DNA of 36,693 nt from Kiritimatiellia bacterium (GCA_029934055.1 JAOZMZ010000004.1:1-36693), one strand, 5' to 3'. Shown: positions 24,825-34,254, counted from the stretch's first letter. Notes: generated by a model from the sequence alone, not told the origin. Program-made: numbers and translations.

Positions 24825-25310
24825 CTACACGCGACGTCTCTTCGGCGGACGGCAGCCGTTATGTGGAATCGGCGTGACGTCCTTGATCGCCGTAATACTC
24901 ATACCGGCGGCCTGTAACGCCCGAATCGCCGATTCCCGCCCCGCGCCGGGCCCTTGCACCCGCACTTCCACTTCGTGCATGCCATGGCTCATCGCCTGGC
25001 GGGCGGCATCCTGGGCTACGAGGCTGGCGGCGAACGCCGTACTCTTGCGTGACCCTTTGAAGCCACACCTGCCGGCTGAACTCCACGCCACGACCGCACC
25101 GTTCATGTCGCTTATGCTCACGATAGTGTTATTGAAAGTCGCCTTGACATGAGCAATACCATTGGTGACGTGGCGCCCACCCCGGCCCCGACCGGATCTA
25201 CGCACGGGAGCGCCCGCCGTCGCGGCGGCCGTCTTGTTCTCCGGCTTCTGTCCCGCCGAATCGGGCTTCGGCTGTTCCACGTCCTCGTTCTTTGTTTCTG
25301 CTTCAGCCAT
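24825..25310 (-). CDS. rpsK: 30S ribosomal protein S11 with N-terminal extension
   Basis: 161 residues, about 30 more than usual. The conserved body starts near residue 46 ([20 protein letters not shown]) and ends [11 protein letters not shown]11 lies in the platform and helps shape the mRNA exit region. The first 45 residues are a charged, Ala/Lys/Glu/Pro-rich extension ending in an Arg/Gly-rich patch ([10 protein letters not shown]). No later in-frame ATG lies before the conserved body, which supports the long form. Confidence 0.97.
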   Translation of the reverse strand: MAEAETKNEDVEQPKPDSAGQKPENKTAAATAGAPVRRSGRGRGGRHVTNGIAHVKATFNNTIVSISDMNGAVVAWSSAGRCGFKGSRKSTAFAASLVAQDAARQAMSHGMHEVEVRVQGPGAGRESAIRALQAAGMSITAIKDVTPIPHNGCRPPKRRRV

Positions 25311-25340
25311 CGCGTGCTAGACCCTCCATAGCACAAATTC

Positions 25341-25748
25341 TCACTTCTTGGCACCCGACTTCAACGCGGCGCGCGCGGCACGGTCGCGCACCGCACCCAC
25401 CGTCTTGCGCGGGCCCTTGCGCGTACGTGCATTCGTAATCGTACGCTGTCCACGCACCGGCAGGCCACGCTTGTGCCGGATTCCGCGATAACATCCTATA
25501 CCCATCAAACGCCGGATATTCTGGGAAACTTCGCGGCGCAAATCACCCTCGATGCGGTATTCACTCTGCAATATCTTGGCCAGCCGCGTGATTTCTTCAG
25601 CGGTCAGGTCGTCGGCCTTTTTGGAAGCGTCGAGACCGGCCTTGTCAACGACCTCACGCGCGCGTGTCGGCCCGATACCATATATGTACCGGAGAGCATA
25701 CTCCAACCGCTTCCTGCCAGGTATATCTATTCCCAATACTCTCGGCAT
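25341..25748 (-). CDS. rpsM: 30S ribosomal protein S13
   Basis: 135 residues, starting MPRVLGIDIPGRKRLEYAL and containing the helix-turn region YGIGPTRAREVVDKAG and the RNA-binding RHKRGLPVRGQRT. S13 sits in the small-subunit head and contacts P-site tRNA and the large subunit. AGGAAGAG precedes the ATG. The C-terminal tail (ALKSGAKK) is slightly extended and basic. It follows rpmJ by 12 bp. Confidence 0.98.
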   Translation of the reverse strand: MPRVLGIDIPGRKRLEYALRYIYGIGPTRAREVVDKAGLDASKKADDLTAEEITRLAKILQSEYRIEGDLRREVSQNIRRLMGIGCYRGIRHKRGLPVRGQRTITNARTRKGPRKTVGAVRDRAARAALKSGAKK

Positions 25749-25760
25749 ACTCGCTCTTCC

Positions 25761-25874
25761 TCATCCCTGGCGCTGCTTGTGACGCGGATTAGGGCATATC
25801 ACCCGCACCACGCCTTTGCGCCGCACGATCTTGCATCGCTCGCATATCCGCTTCACTGAACTGCGCACCTTCAC
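25761..25874 (-). CDS. rpmJ: 50S ribosomal protein L36 (zinc-binding form)
   Basis: 37 residues with a GTG start. It reads [20 protein letters not shown] and continues to NPRHKQRQG. Cys11, Cys14, Cys27 and His32 form the CCCH zinc site of the C+ type. L36 binds 23S rRNA near the GTPase-associated region. The GTG overlaps the infA stop by four bases (GTGA), suggesting coupling. Its position between infA and rpsM is the classical one. Confidence 0.96.
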   Translation of the reverse strand: MKVRSSVKRICERCKIVRRKGVVRVICPNPRHKQRQG

Positions 25875-26098
25875 CGGCTTTCTCCTCGTTCCGGAACTAT
25901 CCGTCCCTGCGACATGTCAAACGGCGACATTTCCAGCCGCACCATGTCTCCAGGCTTGAATCCCGTCCGGGCCGCATATTTCTTGTCGGCGAAATAGGCC
26001 ACAACCCTGTGGCCGTTCGCCAACTCGGCTTCAAAAGCCGCTTCTCCTACCATAGAAATCAGGCGCGCGTCCAGCATTATTCTTTCTCTTTTTGACAC
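25871..26098 (-). CDS. infA: translation initiation factor IF-1
   Basis: 75 residues, an S1/OB-fold protein that occupies the ribosomal A site during initiation. Starting at MSKRERI, it aligns without gaps to the first 30 residues of E. coli IF-1 and includes [15 protein letters not shown] and [20 protein letters not shown]. The sequence is rather divergent (AARTGFK replaces the usual KNYIRI-type segment). The gene start lies inside the end of map, a 22-base overlap. Confidence 0.92.
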   Translation of the reverse strand: MSKRERIMLDARLISMVGEAAFEAELANGHRVVAYFADKKYAARTGFKPGDMVRLEMSPFDMSQGRIVPERGESR

Positions 26099-26835
26099 GT
26101 CAAAATCTCCGCCGGTCCAGGACCCACCGCCACTGTATGTTCAAAATGCGCCGACGGCTTCCCATCTTTCGTGACCACCGTCCATCCGTCCTTCAGGACA
26201 CGCACGCCGGCGCCGCCCAAATTCACCATCGGCTCGATCGCCAACGTCATGCCCGGACGTAATTCCGGACCTCTCCCCGGGGGCCCGAAATTCGGTATCT
26301 GCGGGTCCTCGTGCAGGTTCCGGCCCACTCCGTGACCGACAAACTCGCGAACCACCGCAAAACCGGCCATCTCCACCACCGACTCGATCGCGTGCGAGAT
26401 ATCGGAAAGCCGCTTCCCCGCACGCGCCTGGGCTATCCCGGCCGCCAAGGCCTCCTCGGTCACCGCAACCAGCCGCATCACCTCTTCGTCCACCTGCCCC
26501 ACAACGACCGTGCGCGCCGTGTCGCCTACGAACCCCTCGTAGCGCACGCCGACATCCAAACTGACGATATCCCCGGCCTTGACCTTGCGCTTCCCCGGAA
26601 TTCCATGAACGACCTCATCGTTGATGGATATGCAAATATTCCCGGGATAACCGTGATAACCATAGAAGGCGCTTTCAGCCTCCATGCTCTTGAGAATATC
26701 CCGGGCGTATTCATCCAGTTCCGCGGTCGTCACACCCGGCTCGATGCGTTCAGCCACGCGGTCGCGCAATTCCGCCGCCAGTCTTCCACTAACCCGCATG
26801 CGCTCCAGTTCTTCTTCAGTCTTGAGAATGATCAT
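26077..26835 (-). CDS. map: type I methionine aminopeptidase
   Basis: 252 residues. It removes the initiator methionine from nascent proteins. All metal ligands of the pita-bread fold are visible: Asp in SLDVGVRYEGFVGDTAR (two), His in EFVGHGVGRNLHEDP, Glu in LAIEPMVN and the final Glu in FEHTV. It has no N-terminal zinc finger, so it is the minimal type Ia form. Its ATG overlaps the adk stop as ATGA. The adk-map-infA order downstream of secY is common in bacteria. Confidence 0.97.
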   Translation of the reverse strand: MIILKTEEELERMRVSGRLAAELRDRVAERIEPGVTTAELDEYARDILKSMEAESAFYGYHGYPGNICISINDEVVHGIPGKRKVKAGDIVSLDVGVRYEGFVGDTARTVVVGQVDEEVMRLVAVTEEALAAGIAQARAGKRLSDISHAIESVVEMAGFAVVREFVGHGVGRNLHEDPQIPNFGPPGRGPELRPGMTLAIEPMVNLGGAGVRVLKDGWTVVTKDGKPSAHFEHTVAVGPGPAEILTCQKEKE

Positions 26836-27491
26836 TCCGACCCACCGGCCATAAGATACTTCGTTATCTCCGCCACGGTCCCCTCGCGGTCGTGAGCCGC
26901 ATCAATCCGCCGCACCAGGCCCTTTCGGTCGTAGTAGTCAACCAGTGAAGCCGTCTCTTTCTCGAAAACCTCGAGGCGGTTGAGCACCGTTTCCGGCCGG
27001 TCATCGGGGCGTTGATAAAGCTCGCCGCCGCAAATATCGCACTTCCCCGGAACCTTCGGGGGAATGTTCCTGATGTGGTACACAGCTCCGCAATTGCGGC
27101 ATATCCTCCGCCCGGAAAGACGATCCACGAGAACCTCCCGCGGCACCTCCAACAAGAAAACATGACTCACCCGCCCGCCGCCCGACTCGAGAACCTCATC
27201 CAGCAGCCGCGCCTGATTGATCGTCCGCGGGAATCCATCGAACATGTAACGGGCGTCGTCCGGCCCCCGCGCCAGCCGCTCCTTGACGATGCCGATGATC
27301 ACGTCGTCCGGAACCAACTCGCCCTTCTCCATGTAACTGCGGGCCTCCAGTCCGACGGGGAGGCCTTCCTTGACCGCCTCACGCAGCATGTCGCCCGTGG
27401 ATACATGAATGTATCCGGACGTCTTCTCCAGGGCCTCGGCGACGGTGCCTTTGCCGGCGCCCGGCGGACCAAGCAGTATTATCGCCTGCAT
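26832..27491 (-). CDS. adk: adenylate kinase (zinc-LID form)
   Basis: 219 residues. It interconverts ATP + AMP and two ADP. The Walker A loop is GPPGAGKGT (8-16), the AMP site has STGDMLREAV and FDGFPRT, and the LID domain bears Cys131, Cys134, Cys151 and Cys154, the four-Cys zinc type found in many Gram-positive and other bacteria but absent from E. coli. It sits 9 bp after secY and overlaps map. Confidence 0.98.
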   Translation of the reverse strand: MQAIILLGPPGAGKGTVAEALEKTSGYIHVSTGDMLREAVKEGLPVGLEARSYMEKGELVPDDVIIGIVKERLARGPDDARYMFDGFPRTINQARLLDEVLESGGGRVSHVFLLEVPREVLVDRLSGRRICRNCGAVYHIRNIPPKVPGKCDICGGELYQRPDDRPETVLNRLEVFEKETASLVDYYDRKGLVRRIDAAHDREGTVAEITKYLMAGGSE

Positions 27492-27500
27492 CCTGCTCCG

Positions 27501-28847
27501 CTACCTCCGTGATCTCAGCTTGCCCTTCTTCAAAAAGCCGTCATAGTGCCGCATCAGCAGGTGCGACTCAACCTGCCGCATGGTATCCAGCATTACTCCC
27601 ACCATGATCAGCAGACTCGTTCCCCCGAAAAACGATGCCACTATCCAGGGAATCCCGAATTGACGCGCCATAACCGATGGAATCACCGCAATGACCGTCA
27701 GGAATATCGCTCCCGCCAGGGTGATCCGCGTCATCGTCCGGTCGAGGAACTCGGCCGTCGGACGCCCTGGCCGGATGCCCGGAACATAACCGCCGTATTT
27801 TTTGAGATCGTCGGCGATTTGAATGGGATTGAATTGGGTCGCCACCCAGAAGTAGGAAAAAAACAGAATCAACAACCCGTACAGGATCAGGTACATGGGT
27901 GTGCCGTACTGGATGGCCGCCGCCATTCGCTTGAAGAAATCCAGCGGGACCAGGCCCAAAACCTTGGAGGGAAACATCAATATCGCCTGCGCGAAGATTA
28001 TCGGCATCACCCCGGAATAGTTCACCCGCAGCGGCATGTAGGTGCTCTGTCCCCCATAGACCTTTCGTCCCACGACGCGCTTCGCATACTGCACCGGAAC
28101 CTTCCTCTGGGCCTGGGTCACCGCCACCACCCCTGCGATAACCAGAAAGATCATCACCAGCAGACCGATCAGGTGGAAAACAGTGAATTGCGCCACGCCG
28201 TCCACCGGCATGAACATGTTGATCGTCGCCTGTACCGCTCCCGGCAATCGGCTGATGATGTTCACGGTGATGATCAGCGAAATGCCGTTCCCGATGCCCC
28301 GATCCGTTATCTGCTCGCCCAGCCACATCAGCATCATTGTTCCGGTGGTCATGGTCATGACCGTCAGAATCCGGAAACCCCATCCCGGCATATACACGAT
28401 CTGGCGATTGATCCCGAGCGCGCCCGGGTTTTCCAAGGTCATCGCCATGGCGTATCCCTGAACAATGCACAACAGGACGGTCAGATAGCGTCCGTATTGC
28501 GTTATCTTCTGCCGCCCGGCATCGCCTTCACGCGCAAGCCGCTCAAGCGACGGAATCACCGCGGTCATCAACTGCAGGATGATCGTGGCGCTGATGTAGG
28601 GCATGATCCCGAGTGCGCCCACGGCCACGTACCGCAACGCCCCGCCGCTGAACAAATCGAACAAACCCAGGAAACTTCCGCCCGCCGTAGTCTGAAGATG
28701 GGTGATAAACTCCCGCAGCGCCACGGCGTCGACCCCCGGAGAGGGCACCCGTGCGATTATGCGGCAGACGAGCACCAGTCCAAACGTAAAAAGGATCCTC
28801 TGCCGCAATTCAGGAATCTTAAGGCTGTTGGCAAAAGCTGAAAACAT
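27501..28847 (-). CDS. secY: protein translocase subunit SecY
   Basis: 448 residues with ten predicted membrane helices, the central channel of the Sec translocon. It begins LKIPELRQRILFTFGLVLVC and contains IMPYISATIILQL, the plug/TM2 region, and GIGNGISLIITVNII. The C-terminal cytoplasmic end has SHLLMRHYDGFLKKGKLRSRR, typical of bacterial SecY. It follows rplO within the spc part of the cluster. Confidence 0.98.
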   Translation of the reverse strand: MFSAFANSLKIPELRQRILFTFGLVLVCRIIARVPSPGVDAVALREFITHLQTTAGGSFLGLFDLFSGGALRYVAVGALGIMPYISATIILQLMTAVIPSLERLAREGDAGRQKITQYGRYLTVLLCIVQGYAMAMTLENPGALGINRQIVYMPGWGFRILTVMTMTTGTMMLMWLGEQITDRGIGNGISLIITVNIISRLPGAVQATINMFMPVDGVAQFTVFHLIGLLVMIFLVIAGVVAVTQAQRKVPVQYAKRVVGRKVYGGQSTYMPLRVNYSGVMPIIFAQAILMFPSKVLGLVPLDFFKRMAAAIQYGTPMYLILYGLLILFFSYFWVATQFNPIQIADDLKKYGGYVPGIRPGRPTAEFLDRTMTRITLAGAIFLTVIAVIPSVMARQFGIPWIVASFFGGTSLLIMVGVMLDTMRQVESHLLMRHYDGFLKKGKLRSRR

Positions 28848-28853
28848 TGCAGG

Positions 28854-29303
28854 CTACTTCCGTACGGGCCCGATTACCTCGCATGTACCGCCAGCAGCCT
28901 CGATCCGGGCCTGCGCCTTGGCGCTGAAGCCGTGCGCCCGTACGGTCAAACGACGGTCAATCTCACCCTTGCCGAGTATTCTCACCTTTCTGGAACTGCT
29001 CCGGATCAAGCCGGCCTCCCGCAACAGCTCAGGGGTCACCTCAGTCCCTTCTTCGAAGCGCTGCAACTCACGCAGATTGACGATTGCCGGCCGCTCGGTA
29101 ACGTGCTTGAAGCCCCGCTTGGGAATGCGCCTTATAAGAGGCATCTGCCCGCCCTCGAAGCCGATCTTGCGGCTGTACCCCGAACGTGACTTCTGCCCCT
29201 TGACACCGCGCCCCGCGGTCTTGCCGTGGCCGGAACTCATTCCGCGCCCCACGCGTTTGCGGCTGCGCCGCTTATCCGCCCTTTTCAGCGTGTGCAGATT
29301 CAT
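28854..29303 (-). CDS. rplO: 50S ribosomal protein L15
   Basis: 149 residues from ATG 29303, giving the usual [21 protein letters not shown] start; a GTG at 29312 overlapping the rpsE stop is an alternative. The Gly-rich arm [16 protein letters not shown] and the globular C-terminal half are present. L15 binds 23S rRNA late in assembly. It follows rpsE directly, with no rpmD (L30) gene between them. Confidence 0.97.
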   Translation of the reverse strand: MNLHTLKRADKRRSRKRVGRGMSSGHGKTAGRGVKGQKSRSGYSRKIGFEGGQMPLIRRIPKRGFKHVTERPAIVNLRELQRFEEGTEVTPELLREAGLIRSSSRKVRILGKGEIDRRLTVRAHGFSAKAQARIEAAGGTCEVIGPVRK

Positions 29304-29311
29304 GCTCAACA

Positions 29312-29821
29312 CTACACCCCTTGTTCCTTGACTGCCTTCCGCAGGTAACGAACCTCGTCCGCCGTGCGCAGCTTTTCCAATGCCACCGCGGTCGCCTTGG
29401 TCACGTTGATGGCATTACTGCTGCCCAGCGATTTCGCCAATACATCCCGAATCCCGGCCAAGTCCAGAACCGCGCGCGTGGCACCGCCTGCGATAACGCC
29501 CGTACCGGGCGCCGCCGGCTTCAGCAAAACGCTTGCACCGCTGTACTTGCCCTTGACCTCGTGCGGTATGGTCTTGCCGCGCATCTTTACCGTGAACATG
29601 TTGCGCTTGGCGATCTCGCCCCCCTTGCGGATGGCGTCGGCCACTTCGTTGGCCTTGCCGAGGCCGTATCCCACGTGACCGCTGCGGTCGCCCACCACCA
29701 CCAACGCACTGAAACTGAAACGGCGCCCCCCCTTGACCACCTTGGAACAGCGGTTCACATTGACAATCCGGGTCTCGATGCCGCTGTCCTCTTTCTGCGT
29801 ATCGTTTTTTTCGACAACCAT
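29312..29821 (-). CDS. rpsE: 30S ribosomal protein S5
   Basis: 169 residues from ATG 29821, which has AGGAG nine bases upstream; an upstream in-frame TTG at 29839 is less likely. The dsRBD-like N-terminal domain carries [21 protein letters not shown] and the C-terminal domain [25 protein letters not shown]5 helps maintain decoding accuracy and mRNA helicase activity at the entry site. Confidence 0.98.
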   Translation of the reverse strand: MVVEKNDTQKEDSGIETRIVNVNRCSKVVKGGRRFSFSALVVVGDRSGHVGYGLGKANEVADAIRKGGEIAKRNMFTVKMRGKTIPHEVKGKYSGASVLLKPAAPGTGVIAGGATRAVLDLAGIRDVLAKSLGSSNAINVTKATAVALEKLRTADEVRYLRKAVKEQGV

Positions 29822-29876
29822 CTTTCCGATCTCCTGCAATGCCCGTGCCGGTCAAAGCCTTTCCCTGCCGGCCCTC

Positions 29877-30233
29877 TCAGAATCGCAATCCTCCCTTACG
29901 CGCCGCTTCGGCCAGAACTTTCATACGCCCCCCGTACGTGAAACCGCCCCGATCAAAAACCACCCTCTCGATCCCCTTCTCGCGCGCCCGACGGGCAGCC
30001 TCTTCGCCCAGACGCTTGGCGGCCGCTGTATCGCTGCGCGTACCTTCCCAAGAAGAGCCCGCGGTGGATGCCGCCGCAAGAGTCCGCGCCGCATCATCAT
30101 CAATAAATTGCACGTATATGTGCCGGTTGGAAAGATATACCGCCATACGCGGGCGTTCACTGGTTCCGCGCACCTTCCGGCGCACACGGTAGTGCCGCCG
30201 CCGCCGATAATCTGCCCTTGTCTTCACTTTCAT
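29877..30233 (-). CDS. rplR: 50S ribosomal protein L18
   Basis: 118 residues, beginning with a basic tail (MKVKTRADYRRRRHYRVRRK) and continuing with RPRMAVYLSNRHIYVQFIDDD and a C-terminal GFTYGGRMKVLAEAARKGGL. L18 binds 5S rRNA in the central protuberance. It starts directly after the rplF stop codon. The 55 bases to rpsE hold only its ribosome-binding site. Confidence 0.97.
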   Translation of the reverse strand: MKVKTRADYRRRRHYRVRRKVRGTSERPRMAVYLSNRHIYVQFIDDDAARTLAAASTAGSSWEGTRSDTAAAKRLGEEAARRAREKGIERVVFDRGGFTYGGRMKVLAEAARKGGLRF

Positions 30234-30770
30234 TTACGCCACCGTCTTGCCGGCCTTGCGCCGCACGTGTTCACCCTTGTACCTGATCCCCTTGCCCTTG
30301 TAGGGATCAGCCGGCGAAAACTTTCGGATACGCGCCGCCGCCAAGCCCACCTGCTGCTTGTCAGCGCCGTGCAGAATTATCGCCGTACCGTCCTTTACTT
30401 CCACGTTAACACCTTCCGGCACCTCGTACTCCACTGGATGGGAGAAACCCAAAGACATCACCAGCTTGCGCCCCTGTAACTGGGCCCGGTAACCAACACC
30501 CTGTATTTCCAATTCGCGCCGGAAACCATCCTTTACTCCGACAACCATATTGGCCAGCAAACTGCGTATGGTGCCGTGCAGGACCCGCAACTCGCGGCTG
30601 TCGTTCGCGCGCTCCACAAGAAGCCGATCCGCCTCCCGCCGCACGGAAATCCCCCCCGGCAGGGCAAGCTCCAACCGTCCCAGAGGACCGCCGGCGGTGA
30701 CCCGCCCGTCCTTGGTTTCGACTTCGACCCCCGCGGGTATCTCTATTGGTTTCTGTCCAACGCGCGACAT
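30234..30770 (-). CDS. rplF: 50S ribosomal protein L6
   Basis: 178 residues from ATG 30770 (MSRVGQKPIEIPAGVEV), the conserved L6 start; the open frame extends upstream without conservation. It has two similar domains and the C-terminal hallmark DPYKGKGIRYKGEHVRRKAGK. L6 lies near the sarcin-ricin loop and supports factor binding. Confidence 0.98.
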   Translation of the reverse strand: MSRVGQKPIEIPAGVEVETKDGRVTAGGPLGRLELALPGGISVRREADRLLVERANDSRELRVLHGTIRSLLANMVVGVKDGFRRELEIQGVGYRAQLQGRKLVMSLGFSHPVEYEVPEGVNVEVKDGTAIILHGADKQQVGLAAARIRKFSPADPYKGKGIRYKGEHVRRKAGKTVA

Positions 30771-30795
30771 TCCGGTACCACTCCTGTAACCACTT

Positions 30796-31194
30796 TTACC
30801 ACACGTAACATATGACTTCACCGCCGACTCCGCGGCGCGCCGCCTCACGACCGGTCAGGATTCCCTGGGAGGTGCTCATTATCACCACGCCCAGCCCGCG
30901 TAGAATCTTGGGAATCCGCTTGGCCGATGCATATCGCCGCAGGCTCGGCCGGCTCATCCGCTGCAGTCCCTGAATGACCGGCTCTCCTTCACCGGTATAC
31001 TTCAGGTAGAGGCGCAGAATCTTCTTGCCGCCATGACCTTCAACCGCGTATTCCCGGATGAAGCCCTCGCGCTTGAGAATCCGCGCAATCTCTCCTTTCA
31101 GCCGGGAATGCGGCATCTCCACCGTTTCCAGACGGGCCATGCACGCGTTGCGCACGCGCGTCAACATATCGGCTATCGGATCACTCACACTCAT
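30796..31194 (-). CDS. rpsH: 30S ribosomal protein S8
   Basis: 132 residues, starting MSVSDPIADMLTRVRNACMA and ending with GILTGREAARRGVGGEVICYVW, both family hallmarks. S8 binds helix 21 of 16S rRNA in the central domain. In E. coli it represses the spc operon; no such site was identified here. Confidence 0.98.
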   Translation of the reverse strand: MSVSDPIADMLTRVRNACMARLETVEMPHSRLKGEIARILKREGFIREYAVEGHGGKKILRLYLKYTGEGEPVIQGLQRMSRPSLRRYASAKRIPKILRGLGVVIMSTSQGILTGREAARRGVGGEVICYVW

Positions 31195-31215
31195 GTGTCG
31201 CCGCCTCTCTCAAAC

Positions 31216-31401
31216 TCACCAACTCGCCTTGACAACCCCCGGAAGCTGCCCCCGCGACGCCAGTTCACGGAAACAGATCCGACACAGCTGAAATTTGCGG
31301 ATATACGCCCGTGACCGCCCGCAACGCCTGCATCGATTGTAGCGCCGGGCCCTGAACTTCGGGCTGCGACTCGCTTTAACTATCAACGACTTCTTGGCCA
31401 C
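31216..31401 (-). CDS. rpsN: 30S ribosomal protein S14, type Z (zinc-binding)
   Basis: 61 residues, the short zinc form of S14. Cys24, Cys27, Cys40 and Cys43 ([20 protein letters not shown]) form the zinc ribbon, and the end [11 protein letters not shown] is typical. It sits in the small-subunit head. Position between rplE and rpsH is standard. Confidence 0.98.
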   Translation of the reverse strand: MAKKSLIVKASRSPKFRARRYNRCRRCGRSRAYIRKFQLCRICFRELASRGQLPGVVKASW

Positions 31402-31419
31402 CTCTTTCCTCCGTCTTCC

Positions 31420-31965
31420 TCACGACTTGGCAAAGGGCATTCCCAACAGACGCAGCAAATCCCGCGCCTCATCATCGCTACCCGCCGTCGTCACAATTGT
31501 TATATCCATCCCCTGAACGATCTTGACGTGATCAGGATCTATCTCGGGAAACACCATTTGCTCCCGAATACCCAAGGTATAGTTTCCCCGGCCGTCGAAG
31601 GCTTTCGGCGAGACTCCACGAAAATCACGAATCCGCGGCAGAGCGACGTTCACCAGCCTGTCAAAGAACTCGTACATACGGGCACCCCGCAGGGTCACCT
31701 TGGCGCCGATCGGCATACCTTTGCGCAGCTTGAAATTGGCTATACTCTTGCGCGCCCGGGTGATAATCGGCCGCTGGCCCGTAATCATCGCCAGGTCCGC
31801 CGTCAAGCTTTCCAGGGCATCCTTTTCCAGGCCCGTACCGATACCCATATTCACCACTATGCGCGTCATCCGCGGCACCTGCATGACGTTCCGGTAGCCC
31901 CGTTCAGCCTTCAAGGCCGGTACGACTTCCCTTTCGTATTTCTCTTTCAGTCTAGCAATCATCAT
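31420..31965 (-). CDS. rplE: 50S ribosomal protein L5
   Basis: 181 residues with [16 protein letters not shown] near the N-terminus, the [20 protein letters not shown]-like block and a normal C-terminus ([15 protein letters not shown]). L5 binds 5S rRNA and touches P-site tRNA. Two tandem ATG codons begin the gene, the second at 31962; AGGAAG lies upstream. Confidence 0.98.
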   Translation of the reverse strand: MMIARLKEKYEREVVPALKAERGYRNVMQVPRMTRIVVNMGIGTGLEKDALESLTADLAMITGQRPIITRARKSIANFKLRKGMPIGAKVTLRGARMYEFFDRLVNVALPRIRDFRGVSPKAFDGRGNYTLGIREQMVFPEIDPDHVKIVQGMDITIVTTAGSDDEARDLLRLLGMPFAKS

Positions 31966-32007
31966 CCCTGCTTCCTGAAACCAACTCCGAATCCGAACGG
32001 CTGTGTC

Positions 32008-32298
32008 CTAATGCGTGCCGCCCTTGCCGGATTTTTCCGCGGGCTTCACAACTCTCAGGTTCGATGCCGCGATAGGCGCCTCCACCCGCGTGATTGCGCC
32101 GTGCGGATGTTCCTCGCTCTTACGCAAGTGCTTGGTGACCAGGTTGAATCCTTCCACCAAGACGCGTCCCGTGGAAGGCATCACCTGCAGAACCCGTCCG
32201 GTCTTCTTGCCGTCCGCGTCTTCTCCGCTGATCGCCTTGACGATATCTCCACGGCGAATATGCATCTTGATCCTCTTCTTCTTCTTCGCGGAACGCAT
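32008..32298 (-). CDS. rplX: 50S ribosomal protein L24
   Basis: About 96 residues. The KOW-type core is HIRRGDIVKAISGEDADGKK, followed by VLVEGFNLVTKHLR. L24 initiates large-subunit assembly near the exit tunnel. ATG 32298 overlaps the rplN stop as TGATG; GTG 32301 and ATG 32265 are alternative starts. If the long form is right it has an extra basic lead (RSAKKKKRIK). Confidence 0.95.
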   Translation of the reverse strand: MRSAKKKKRIKMHIRRGDIVKAISGEDADGKKTGRVLQVMPSTGRVLVEGFNLVTKHLRKSEEHPHGAITRVEAPIAASNLRVVKPAEKSGKGGTH

Positions 32299-32663
32299 CA
32301 CAGCACCTCCGGTGCGAGCGAAATAACCTTCATGTAGTTCTTGTCGCGCAGTTCCCGCGCCACGGGGCCGAATATACGCGTACCCCGGGGGTTCATCTGC
32401 TCATCCACCAGCACGACCGCATTGTGGTCGAACCTCAAAATGGAACCATCCGCACGCCGAATCGGGTTCCGCGTCCTAACCACCAAGGCCTTGTGGACTT
32501 CACCCTTCTTCACCATACCGCGCGGCTGCGCATCTTTAACCGACACCTTGATCACATCTCCGACGCGGGCATATCGTTTGCGCTGCCCGAGAACGCGGAT
32601 ACAGGCCACACTGCGCGCTCCCGTGTTGTCCGCTACATCCAGTCTGGTTTCTACTGTGATCAT
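32298..32663 (-). CDS. rplN: 50S ribosomal protein L14
   Basis: 121 residues: [20 protein letters not shown] at the start, [19 protein letters not shown] in the middle and [20 protein letters not shown] near the end, all highly conserved. L14 forms an intersubunit bridge. Confidence 0.98.
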   Translation of the reverse strand: MITVETRLDVADNTGARSVACIRVLGQRKRYARVGDVIKVSVKDAQPRGMVKKGEVHKALVVRTRNPIRRADGSILRFDHNAVVLVDEQMNPRGTRIFGPVARELRDKNYMKVISLAPEVL

Positions 32664-32685
32664 TGCCGTTCAACTCCACCCGCAA

Positions 32686-32952
32686 TCACTTCGCACGCCT
32701 GATGATCTCCACCAGCCGCCAGCGTTTCATCTTGCTGAGGGGACGCGTTTCCTGAATCCTCACCACGTCGCCCACCGCGGCTTCGTTCTTTTCGTCGTGC
32801 ACGTAAAACTTCTTATGCCGGCGGATCTCTTTTCCATACAGAGGATGCCTCATGCGGCGCTCGACCAAGACCACGACGGTCTTGTCCATCGCCGTACTCA
32901 CCACCCGGCCTTCACGCTGTTTCCGCGTGCCTCTTTCAACAGTACCAGCCAT
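32686..32952 (-). CDS. rpsQ: 30S ribosomal protein S17
   Basis: 88 residues with the family core [20 protein letters not shown] and [20 protein letters not shown]17 binds 16S rRNA early in assembly. Its ATG shares one base with the rpmC stop (TGATG), suggesting coupled translation. Confidence 0.97.
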   Translation of the reverse strand: MAGTVERGTRKQREGRVVSTAMDKTVVVLVERRMRHPLYGKEIRRHKKFYVHDEKNEAAVGDVVRIQETRPLSKMKRWRLVEIIRRAK

Positions 32953-33146
32953 CAGTCTTCCCTTCCGCGCTCATGCATAACCGTTTTCATCCTGGCGATT
33001 TCCCTGCGCAACTCCCGGATACGCGAGGGCTTCTCGAGATGCCCGCCGACCTGCTGACGCCGAAGATCAAACAGTTCCCGCTGAGTATCGCGCAAACGCT
33101 CTTCCAGCTCATTCACACTCATTTCTCTCAACGCCGCCGTCTTCAT
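32952..33146 (-). CDS. rpmC: 50S ribosomal protein L29
   Basis: 64 residues from ATG 33146, which has AGGACGG upstream and gives the usual length; the open frame reaches 33179 without conservation. Two antiparallel helices are recognisable ([20 protein letters not shown] and [20 protein letters not shown]). L29 borders the exit tunnel, where nascent-chain factors dock. Confidence 0.96.
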   Translation of the reverse strand: MKTAALREMSVNELEERLRDTQRELFDLRRQQVGGHLEKPSRIRELRREIARMKTVMHERGRED

Positions 33147-33159
33147 AAAGCAACCGTCC

Positions 33160-33573
33160 TCAGCCGTGTCTATGAACAAACCTCGTGGCTATGGGCAACT
33201 TCGCCGCCGCCAGGCGCAGCGCCTCGCGCGCAACGATCTCCGGAACTCCATCAACCTCGAAAAGAACCCGGCCGGGCTTGACCGGCGCCACCCAATGATC
33301 CACCGCCCCTTTTCCTTTACCCATGCGCGTCTCCAGAGGCTTTTTCGTCCTCGGACGATCCGGAAAAATTCTGATCCACACCTTTCCCTTACGCTTCATC
33401 GCACGATTTATCGCCACGCGGCAGGCCTCGATCTGGACGTTCGTGACCCACGCCCGCTCAAGTGCCTGCAGCCCGTACTCGCCAAAATCCAAACGGTTGC
33501 CGCCCCGCGAAAAACCTTTCAGGTTTCCACGGTGCGATTTTCGGTGCTTCACTCTTTTAGGCATTAATGGCAT
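33160..33573 (-). CDS. rplP: 50S ribosomal protein L16
   Basis: 137 residues, with [20 protein letters not shown] near the start and [20 protein letters not shown] in the body. L16 helps position A-site tRNA. ATG 33573 lies within the end of rpsC (17-base overlap); a second ATG at 33564 also fits the family start, but the spacing from GGAGAG favours the first. Confidence 0.97.
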   Translation of the reverse strand: MPLMPKRVKHRKSHRGNLKGFSRGGNRLDFGEYGLQALERAWVTNVQIEACRVAINRAMKRKGKVWIRIFPDRPRTKKPLETRMGKGKGAVDHWVAPVKPGRVLFEVDGVPEIVAREALRLAAAKLPIATRFVHRHG

Positions 33574-34222
33574 GCCGTCTTCTCTCCCGCTGATCCTCTT
33601 CCTCTTCCGCCCGGCATATCCAAGCCTTTACTCCGATCGTGCCGGCCGTCGTCCTCGCCTCTGCAAATCCGTAGTCTATGTTCGCCCGCAGGGTGTGCAA
33701 TGGAATCTTGCCCGCCTTGTAACTCTCACGGCGGGCCAGTTCCGCGCCACCAAGCCTTCCCGCAGTCTCAACCTTGATTCCCTCCACGCCCAGTTCCATC
33801 GCCATCTGCACCGCGCGTTTCATCGCCCGCCGGAAAGATACCCGGCGCTCGAGCTGCAAGGCGATGCTTTCGGCTACAAGTTGGGCGTTAACATCAGGAT
33901 TACGCACTTCCCGTATGTCAATATATATCTCTTTGCCCGTCAGCGCCGCTATATCTTCCCGCAGCCGCTCCAAATCCTGCCCCTTGCGCCCTATCACGAT
34001 CCCGGGGCGAGCCGTGAAGATAGTTATGCGCGCCCGGTTGGCGTAACGCTCGATTCGTATTTCGGGCACCGCCGCATCACGCAACCGGCGTTTCACCAGG
34101 GTCCTTATTGCAACATCCTCGTGCAAAAGACACCCGTACTCGCTCCGCTCCGCGTACCAGCGCGAACGCCAGTCCCGAGTGACGCTCACCCGCAGCCCAA
34201 TCGGATTTACCTTCTGTCCCAA
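33557..34222 (-). CDS. rpsC: 30S ribosomal protein S3
   Basis: 221 residues: [20 protein letters not shown] start, KH domain with [20 protein letters not shown] and the C-terminal domain with [20 protein letters not shown] and [13 protein letters not shown]3 lines the mRNA entry tunnel. The C-terminal tail is short and basic. Confidence 0.98.
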   Translation of the reverse strand: MGQKVNPIGLRVSVTRDWRSRWYAERSEYGCLLHEDVAIRTLVKRRLRDAAVPEIRIERYANRARITIFTARPGIVIGRKGQDLERLREDIAALTGKEIYIDIREVRNPDVNAQLVAESIALQLERRVSFRRAMKRAVQMAMELGVEGIKVETAGRLGGAELARRESYKAGKIPLHTLRANIDYGFAEARTTAGTIGVKAWICRAEEEEDQRERRRHAINA

Positions 34223-34254
34223 CTACTCGTCCTCCTTCGTACGCACGGTGCCTG

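Noticed and set aside
27546-28841. 431-residue plus-strand open frame opposite secY
   Set aside because: Rich in His, Gln, Arg and Asp, the usual product of reading a membrane-protein gene on the other strand.
29303-29330. A short rpmD (L30) gene between rpsE and rplO
   Set aside because: The two genes are separated by eight bases at most, so no room exists.
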